From Coleofasciculus sp. S288 (GTDB lineage: Bacteria > Cyanobacteriota > Cyanobacteriia > Cyanobacteriales > Coleofasciculaceae): a stretch of 6,004 nt of DNA. The stretch is from NCBI GenBank assembly GCA_020216575.1, contig JAIUYC010000289.1, forward strand, positions 1 to 6,004. Reading direction: 5' to 3'. The notes under the pieces are model-generated. The model saw nothing but the letters and a program-made list of their open reading frames with translations. It searched no databases and was not told where the DNA came from. A program made the position numbers and the translations under genes. Positions 1 to 4,440 of this stretch are shown here, piece by piece (position 1 is the first letter of the stretch; the number at the start of each line of letters is the position of its first letter).

Positions 1-295
1 CTCCAATCTGTTGCGATCGCCATCTTTTATTCTCCGGCAAGTCGGACAAATCGGGGCGGTGTCCTTCGCGAGTATGCATCACATGGTAACCCAGTTCCCG
101 TGCTACGGCTAGAACGTTGCGAATGGGTTCAATCGGCGCACGAGTCAACGATAAATCGTAACCCATCCGGTCAACATAACCACCGATACCGCAGAAGTCG
201 GTCTGCATATCAATAATGAGCAGCACCGTATTTTCTGGGCGCAAATCCCCGTTATAGGGATAGGGATAGGGTTCAGCGTCAACAAAACGTCCCAT
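1..295 (-). CDS. Biuret-amidohydrolase-like cysteine hydrolase (isochorismatase fold), N-terminal 98 codons, runs off the left edge
   Basis: Likely a cytoplasmic amidohydrolase of the isochorismatase-like superfamily. Family members use an Asp-Lys-Cys triad to cleave small amides; the closest match I recall is biuret hydrolase (BiuH, biuret to allophanate plus ammonia). The N-terminus [14 protein letters not shown] (residues 9-22), then [17 protein letters not shown] and [14 protein letters not shown], and [19 protein letters not shown] near the right end of the visible part follow the BiuH pattern closely. Asp29 in IIDMQTDF is the expected catalytic Asp. The Lys and Cys, and about 130 further residues, lie beyond the window. 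ATG at 295 is the first start after an in-frame TAA at 317-319. No Shine-Dalgarno is visible, because heptamer repeats occupy that place. It follows the second permease by 178 bases on the same strand, which suggests it processes the imported substrate. Ureidoacrylate (RutB-type) or guanylurea hydrolase are alternatives. The fold is fairly certain, the substrate less so. Confidence 0.82.
   Translation of the reverse strand, partial: MGRFVDAEPYPYPYNGDLRPENTVLLIIDMQTDFCGIGGYVDRMGYDLSLTRAPIEPIRNVLAVARELGYHVMHTREGHRPDLSDLPENKRWRSQQIG
13..20. repeat. HIP1 octamer GCGATCGC (first of five)
   Basis: The palindrome GCGATCGC is found here and at 931-938, 1354-1361, 2106-2113 and 5079-5086, always inside coding sequence. 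This density, nearly one per 1.2 kb, is far above chance and is a hallmark of many cyanobacterial genomes. Confidence 0.9.
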
Positions 296-300
296 ATCAA

Positions 301-328
301 TTTTGGATTTTGGATTTTAGATTTTGGA
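301..328. repeat. STRR-type heptamer array, four TTTTGGA units
   Basis: Four contiguous 7-base units start at 301, 308, 315 and 322; the third is TTTTAGA. On the minus strand the unit reads TCCAAAA. The array ends 5 bases before the hydrolase start codon, so it occupies the ribosome-binding region. It belongs to the general class of short tandemly repeated heptamers known in filamentous cyanobacteria. Confidence 0.85.
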
Positions 329-473
329 TTAACTGTACTTCGAGAAATTTGCGGAGTTAGGGGAGAGTTTTTCGATGGGTTGAGCCTGTAGAGCATAGCA
401 GTTGCCCTTACAGCGATTCCTTTCTCCTAATCCATAAACGCGACAAATTAACAAGCGCCGTCGAGATTGCCCG

Positions 474-1400
474 TTAGTGATTTGTTCCTAAAGCTCCTGG
501 CGCACCTGATAATGTTTTTTGTGGGGAGCAGGTGAGAATCATAATTAGCAGCGTCAGAACATAAGGTGCGGCATTGAATAAGTAGTAACCTTGGGTAATG
601 CCAACGGATTGTAGGGCAGGACCGAGTGCCTGAGCACCACCGAAGAGTAACGAGGCATACAGGCATTGCATTGGTTTCCATTGAGCGAAAATTACTAAGG
701 CAACTGCCATGAGTCCTTGACCACTAGAGATACGTTCGCTCCAAATTCCGGGATAGTAGAGGGATAGGGAAGCTCCACCAATTCCAGCTAAAAAGCTGCC
801 AGCGATGATGGAAAGCATGCGAACTTTTTTGATCGAAACTCCCATCGCTAAAGCGGCATCGGGACTATCTCCAACCGCACGGATGAATAAACCCCAACGG
901 GTTGATTTGAAGAACCATGCCATTAAGGGAGCGATCGCAACACCGAGTAGGAACAACGGACTAATTTTTAAAGCAGATTCCAATGCAGGGATATTGCTCC
1001 AGCTTCCCAAATCTATAGTTAGCAATTGCGGTGCTTTGGGTTGGATAAAGGGTTTGCCCAGGAAAAAAGCGATGCCGCTACCAAAGATAATCATGGCAAT
1101 GCCAACAGCGACATCATTAACCCGAGGCTGTTGAGTCAGCCAAGCATGAATCAAGCCTAAAACCATCCCTGATACTCCTGCAATCAGGACTCCCAACCAA
1201 GGCGAATTAGTCAGATAAGAGATAGCATAGGCACTCATTGCCCCCATCAGCAGCGTTCCTTCCAGTCCCAGGTTAATCTTGCCGCTTTTTTCAGTCAGGC
1301 ATTCCCCCAAGGAGACAAACAGAAAGGGAGTGCCACCCCGCATTGTACCCGCTGCGATCGCTAAGGGAACTCCCCACCAACCTAATGTTTCTGCTGCCAT
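474..1400 (-). CDS. ABC transporter permease, second subunit (NupQ/YufQ-like, BPD_transp_2 family)
   Basis: This is a 308-residue inner-membrane permease, one half of a heterodimeric channel for a BMP-type importer. The family includes nucleoside/purine permeases (NupQ/YufQ) and is related to branched-chain amino acid and sugar permeases. The signature GKINLGLEGTLLMGA lies at residues 40-54, followed by VNDVAVGIAMIIFGSG (94-109). The cytoplasmic coupling segment RAVGDSPDAALAMGVSIKK lies at 174-192, where the family contacts its ATPase. About eight hydrophobic segments are spread over the length. The C-terminus PGALG is typical of the family and the length is normal. ATG at 1400 has a GGAG 11 bases upstream. 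It lies 83 bases after the first permease and 178 bases before the hydrolase, so co-transcription is likely. Substrate specificity cannot be read from the permease alone. Confidence 0.93.
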   Translation of the reverse strand: MAAETLGWWGVPLAIAAGTMRGGTPFLFVSLGECLTEKSGKINLGLEGTLLMGAMSAYAISYLTNSPWLGVLIAGVSGMVLGLIHAWLTQQPRVNDVAVGIAMIIFGSGIAFFLGKPFIQPKAPQLLTIDLGSWSNIPALESALKISPLFLLGVAIAPLMAWFFKSTRWGLFIRAVGDSPDAALAMGVSIKKVRMLSIIAGSFLAGIGGASLSLYYPGIWSERISSGQGLMAVALVIFAQWKPMQCLYASLLFGGAQALGPALQSVGITQGYYLFNAAPYVLTLLIMILTCSPQKTLSGAPGALGTNH

Positions 1401-1411
1401 TTTATAGATTT

Positions 1412-1415
1412 CTCC
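1412..1415 (-). promoter_or_regulatory. Ribosome-binding site of the second permease
   Basis: Minus-strand GGAG lies 11 bases before the ATG at 1400. The spacing is slightly long but supports this start. It contrasts with the first permease and the hydrolase, whose upstream regions are repeat arrays without such a motif. Confidence 0.5.
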
Positions 1416-1432
1416 GTTGATGAAAATCTGCT

Positions 1433-1456
1433 TTGTCAGTTGTCAGTTGTCAGTTG
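1433..1456. repeat. STRR-type heptamer array, three TTGTCAG units plus a partial
   Basis: Units start at 1433, 1440 and 1447, followed by TTG. It is the same family as the long array at 2577-2730 (TCAGTTG in another register). It fills part of the 83-base gap between the two permease genes, upstream of the second permease's GGAG on the opposite side from its start, so it does not disturb that site. Confidence 0.85.
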
Positions 1457-1483
1457 TTTTTCTTGTCCACTGAACTACTGACA

Positions 1484-2572
1484 TTAAACGGTGACGGCTG
1501 ACGGCTGAGTGCTAATGGTTGCAGGCGGTTCTTTGAAGATTGCTAAACGCCCGTAGAGCGACTCGCTGTACATGACGACCAAGAACACGAGTCCTTGAAA
1601 TACTAAGACAGTGGCATCGGGTAGCTCGTGTACACGTTGCAAGATACCACCACTAGCGAGAATACCGCCGACTAGAACTGCAACTACCGTTGCCGCTAAG
1701 GGGTTGTGTCGGGCAATGAATGCTACTAAAATTCCGCTGTACCCATAGTTGGCATTGAGAGATTCGTTGGCTCGTCCGTGTACAGCAGCAACTTCCACCA
1801 TACCTGCCAACCCGGCACAAGAACCTGCGAGAAAACAAATTGCCATCGTTAGCTTGCCTACCGGAAGTCCAGCAATTCGAGCTGCCCGAATATTACCGCC
1901 AGCAGTACGAGCGGCGAAGCCAAAGGTGGTGCGTTGGATGAGAATATAGGCAATGATGCAGGCAATCAAACCATAGATTAATCCGTAGTGAACGCGGGTT
2001 CCGGGGAGAGTGCCGAGCATATTTACCTCAGCAATTGGGTAGGTGGAGGGCTTATTGAGTGAACTGGGGTCGCGCCAAGGCCCGCCGACGAGATGATTGA
2101 GGAGAGCGATCGCAATATAATTCATCAACAAACTGCTAATCGTCTCATTCACACCTCGGTAGTGACGCAACGCTCCCACCGCCGCAATCCACAATCCTCC
2201 ACAGATAATTCCTCCCAGCGCCATACCAATCTGCACGACTGTAGGCGGTGCGCTTGCTAAAGATAGTCCAGCCGCAACAGCACCCAGTCCGCCAACAACC
2301 AACGCGCCCTCATTGCCAATAATCACCAAGCCCAAACGAGCGGGAAGCGCCGTACATAAAGCCGTCAACATCAGCGGTGCTGCCCGAATTAGCGTGTTTT
2401 GGAATGAACGCCAATTGCCAAATGCGGCTTTGTAAATCGAGGCATAGACTCCAAACGGATTAGCCCCTGCCAGCGCACAAAAAATTCCAAACAGAATCAA
2501 TGAAACAAGAATAGCGGCAACTGGAATACAAACGGCTTCCAGTGTTCTACGCCAGTTGTGACGACTAATCAT
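1484..2572 (-). CDS. ABC transporter permease, first subunit (NupP/YufP-like, BPD_transp_2 family)
   Basis: This is a 362-residue inner-membrane permease that would pair with the 308-residue permease downstream. A hydrophobic N-terminal helix spans about residues 11-35. The family motif GLVIIGNEGALVVGG lies at 81-95, GVNETISSLLMNYIA at 140-154, and the coupling segment ARTAGGNIRAARIAGL at 221-236 before the late hydrophobic helices. Length and architecture match the longer permease of BMP-type nucleoside or purine importers. ATG at 2572 is the only available start, since an in-frame TAA lies at 2591-2593 with no ATG, GTG or TTG between. No Shine-Dalgarno is visible because heptamer repeats run almost to the start codon. 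The last few residues (about 356-361) are encoded by a heptamer duplication. The usual order in this family puts an ATPase gene between the binding protein and this permease; here there is only a 206-base repeat-rich gap. Confidence 0.93.
   Translation of the reverse strand: MISRHNWRRTLEAVCIPVAAILVSLILFGIFCALAGANPFGVYASIYKAAFGNWRSFQNTLIRAAPLMLTALCTALPARLGLVIIGNEGALVVGGLGAVAAGLSLASAPPTVVQIGMALGGIICGGLWIAAVGALRHYRGVNETISSLLMNYIAIALLNHLVGGPWRDPSSLNKPSTYPIAEVNMLGTLPGTRVHYGLIYGLIACIIAYILIQRTTFGFAARTAGGNIRAARIAGLPVGKLTMAICFLAGSCAGLAGMVEVAAVHGRANESLNANYGYSGILVAFIARHNPLAATVVAVLVGGILASGGILQRVHELPDATVLVFQGLVFLVVMYSESLYGRLAIFKEPPATISTQPSAVTV
1494..1507. repeat. Heptamer duplication ACGGCTG inside the 3' end of the first permease
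   Basis: Two identical 7-base units start at 1494 and 1501. A related ACGGTG lies directly before them at 1488-1493. On the coding strand they supply the codons for Q356-P-S-A-V and border the TAA stop at 1484-1486. Confidence 0.7.
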
Positions 2573-2576
2573 TGGG

Positions 2577-2730
2577 TTAGTGGTTAGTGGTTAGTGGTTA
2601 GTTGTCAGTTGTTAGTTGTCAGTTGTCAGTTGTCCGTTGTTAGTTGTCAGTTGTCAGTTGTCAGTTGTCAGTTGTTAGTTGTCAGTTGTTAGTTGTCAGT
2701 TGTCAGTTGTCAGTTGTCAGTTGTTAGTTG
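2577..2730. repeat. Perfectly phased 22-unit heptamer array (STRR type)
   Basis: There are 154 bases made of 22 consecutive 7-mers with no phase break. Three are TTAGTGG (2577-2597). Nineteen are TNNGTTG units: 12 TCAGTTG, 6 TTAGTTG and one TCCGTTG at 2633-2639. The array takes up most of the 206-base gap between the binding-protein gene and the first permease, and ends 4 bases from the permease ATG. It resembles the short tandemly repeated repetitive sequences of filamentous cyanobacteria. The array is too short and too regular for a CRISPR and has no spacers. Confidence 0.95.
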
Positions 2731-2745
2731 TTTCTTCTCTTCCAC

Positions 2746-2773
2746 TGACTCCTGCCTCCTGCCTCCTGCCTCC
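2746..2773. repeat. Four-unit heptamer array TGACTCC + 3x TGCCTCC
   Basis: Units start at 2746, 2753, 2760 and 2767. On the minus strand they read GGAGGCA and GGAGTCA, a second heptamer family. The array lies just after the TAG of the binding-protein gene (2779-2781). A related GGAGTCA motif recurs inside the NB-ARC gene at 4694-4713. Confidence 0.9.
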
Positions 2774-2778
2774 TTGCA

Positions 2779-3957
2779 CTAGCTGCCGACTTTGCCGACA
2801 ACGCCTTCTGCTAGCCAATTCATTTTTTCAAGTTCGCCGTCTTGCTGTTTCAAATCCTTACCTGCTGGAATAATCTCTTTGCCGGTGTTGTCTTTCAATC
2901 CGCCCTTGTAAATCACCATGCTGCCATCCGCAAACTTTGCTTTTGCGGCATCAGCATCCTTTTGCGCCTCGGCGCTGACACCGGAACCGTAGGCTGACAG
3001 CTTCAAAAAGTCGTCTTTCAACCCCCCGCGCACTAGATGCGGAATGCCTCCATTCATCAACGTTTTGCCAGTTTTGATCAGTTCCGCATACTTGGAGTAA
3101 ACTGCTGCCCAGTTCCATTCCGCACCAGTGAGATACCCTTTGGGAGCGAGTCCGGCTTGATTGGCGTGGTATCCACTACTGAAAATGCCGCGTTTTTCAG
3201 CCGTTTCGACGACAACTTTGGGGCTATCTACGTGACAGGTGAGAACATCAACCCCTTGGTCAGCCATACTGTTAGCCGCTTCTGCCTCCTTCACGGGTAA
3301 AGCCCAGTCTCCTGTGAAGATGACCTGAGTTGTAATATCGGGCTTGACGCTGCGTGCTCCTAACGTAAAGCTGTTGATGTTACGCAGAACTTGAGGGATG
3401 GGTTTGGCAGCTATGAAGCCTAATTTGCCAGACTTGGAGGCATGGGCAGCAACAATACCTGCGATGTATTGAGCTTCATCAATGTAGCCAAAGTAACTAC
3501 CAACATTTTTCGGGTGCGTACCTTCCTGATACAGTCCGCCGCAGTGGAAAAATTGAACTTCTGGGTACTCTTCAGCAACTTTTAAGATATGTGGATCGAA
3601 GTAACCAAAGGAAGTGGGAAACAGAACAGTTGCCCCATCCTGCTCGATCATATTCCGCATCGCTTCCTGGACTTCTGTGGTTTCAGGAACATTAGCTTGA
3701 TCGACGGTTTTCACGCCGGGGAGTTTGGCAACGCCCTCTTTTCCTTCAAAATGGGCTTGGTTATAGCCATAATCATCTTTGGGACCGACGTAAATAAATC
3801 CCATAACAAGTGGCTTACCTTCTCCATCTGAAGTGCCGCTACTTTGGTTTGATGAACAGCCAGTTCCAAATTTTGTAGTCACACCAAACGCTGTGGTGGC
3901 TAAAAGACCGCGAACAACTTGACGGCGGGATAGGTGTAGAAACCTGTTAGTACTCAC
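2779..3957 (-). CDS. BMP-family ABC transporter substrate-binding protein, probable lipoprotein with Tat-like signal
   Basis: This is a 392-residue substrate-binding protein of the BMP/PnrA type, which captures nucleosides, purines or related small molecules outside the inner membrane and delivers them to permeases. The N-terminus has a twin-arginine motif SRRQVV at residues 10-15, a hydrophobic stretch 17-28 and Cys34 in FGTGC, a plausible but atypical lipobox because position -3 is Gly. A low-complexity S/G/D linker follows (about 35-48). The BMP-type motif YVGPKDDYGYNQAHFEG lies at 56-72. Further conserved segments include FFHCGGLYQEG, the hinge-like GYIDEAQYIAGIVAA, GFIAAKPIPQVLRNIN and GYHANQAGLAPKGYLTGAEWNWA. 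The start is GTG at 3957, backed by AGGAGA 9 bases upstream. It is first in the minus-strand cluster, 206 bases before the permease. Adjacency to a biuret-type hydrolase suggests a small nitrogen-rich ligand, but that is inference. Confidence 0.94.
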   Translation of the reverse strand: MSTNRFLHLSRRQVVRGLLATTAFGVTTKFGTGCSSNQSSGTSDGEGKPLVMGFIYVGPKDDYGYNQAHFEGKEGVAKLPGVKTVDQANVPETTEVQEAMRNMIEQDGATVLFPTSFGYFDPHILKVAEEYPEVQFFHCGGLYQEGTHPKNVGSYFGYIDEAQYIAGIVAAHASKSGKLGFIAAKPIPQVLRNINSFTLGARSVKPDITTQVIFTGDWALPVKEAEAANSMADQGVDVLTCHVDSPKVVVETAEKRGIFSSGYHANQAGLAPKGYLTGAEWNWAAVYSKYAELIKTGKTLMNGGIPHLVRGGLKDDFLKLSAYGSGVSAEAQKDADAAKAKFADGSMVIYKGGLKDNTGKEIIPAGKDLKQQDGELEKMNWLAEGVVGKVGS

Positions 3958-3966
3958 TCTGGCAAC

Positions 3967-3972
3967 TCTCCT
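3967..3972 (-). promoter_or_regulatory. Ribosome-binding site AGGAGA fixing a GTG start
   Basis: Minus-strand AGGAGA lies 9 bases before the GTG at 3957-3955. This good Shine-Dalgarno at normal spacing, together with the Tat-type N-terminus that follows, is why the GTG is chosen as the start of the binding protein. Confidence 0.75.
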
Positions 3973-3990
3973 TGCAAATGTTGAAAGGGG

Positions 3991-4111
3991 CTAGGGGCTG
4001 GGAACTAGGGACTAGGGAATGGGATAAGGAAAGGGGGAAAGGTCGGGAGATGGGAAGAAGGGAACAGCACACGAAACCCATACACCCTAGCCCCTAACCT
4101 CTAGTCCCTAG
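3991..4111. repeat. Imperfect inverted repeat of CTAGGG-type motifs
   Basis: The left arm 3991-4017 and the right arm 4085-4111 are each 27 bases. By hand alignment they match at 20 of 27 positions as reverse complements, with both ends starting in perfect CTAGGG. Each arm is itself built from ACTAGGG or CTAGCCC-like heptamers, so this may be two oppositely oriented heptamer tracts rather than a selected hairpin. The 67 bases between include the purine-rich tract. Confidence 0.6.
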
Positions 4112-4124
4112 TAGCTCTGAACAC
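4089..4124 (-). promoter_or_regulatory. Weak NtcA-like promoter candidate for the transporter cluster
   Basis: On the minus strand GTG-N8-TAC (4124-4111) is followed after 21 bases by TAGGGT (4089-4084), close to the NtcA-activated layout GTAN8TAC, about 22 bases, TAN3T. The first half-site has G instead of A, and the -10 lies in CTAGGG repeats where such hexamers arise by chance. Nitrogen control would suit a biuret-type uptake operon, but this match alone is weak. Confidence 0.2.
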
Positions 4125-4440
4125 TAACCAATAGGGGGCGGCTCAGTTCTTGTTCAATAAGGAGAGATTATCAGCCCGACTCAATTTTTAGGGTTCTAAA
4201 AGGTTCGTTAAAGGTGAGAGAAAAGTGCGAAGAATGTCGTTTAAGTAACAAAGTGCAGCGTTAGGGAACTGTAGGATACACATCTATCAAATGGTGGCAA
4301 GTTGCTTGAGGACTGAATTTTAGGCCTTTCTAAATTGGGATAGAGTCTAGCGTGCTGTTGCCATTGAAGCGTTGGGGGGGGAATGGAATGAGTCGTGTCT
4401 GCGTAGGTATCGGATGCCTTGACAGGGCTTTTTTTGACCC

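Larger units (their letters stand above)
3958..4440. other. Divergent intergenic region between the transporter cluster and the NB-ARC gene
   Basis: This stretch of 483 bases has no convincing gene. Next to the binding-protein gene it holds an imperfect inverted repeat built from CTAGGG-type motifs (arms 3991-4017 and 4085-4111) around a purine-rich tract (about 4015-4065). Further right is a weak NtcA-like site (4111-4124). From about 4125 to 4440 the sequence is unique apart from a run of eight G at 4374-4381. I see no clear sigma-70 promoter pair on either strand, no tRNA and no obvious terminator. Promoters of both divergent genes should lie here. Confidence 0.7.

Noticed and set aside
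145..396. 83-codon minus-strand open frame
   Set aside because: It is out of frame with the clearly conserved hydrolase and reads through the TTTTGGA array, giving low-complexity residues.
805..1134. 109-codon plus-strand open frame
   Set aside because: Antisense shadow of the second permease, with no family resemblance.
2577..2730. CRISPR array
   Set aside because: Units are 7 bases, contiguous and without spacers, as in STRR repeats.
3037..3300. Plus-strand open frames opposite the binding-protein gene
   Set aside because: Antisense to a fully conserved protein, with no start signals or motifs.
4152..4157. Minus-strand TTGAAC as -35 with CTATTG as -10 for the transporter cluster
   Set aside because: Spacing of 17 is right but the -10 hexamer is too poor to call.
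4374..4381. Run of eight G as a phase-variable switch
   Set aside because: It lies about 60 bases before the NB-ARC start, outside any gene and any recognisable promoter, so no effect can be supported.
4419..4424. TTGACA as a -35 box for the NB-ARC gene
   Set aside because: It lies only 16 bases before the ATG, so the -10 box would fall inside the coding sequence.
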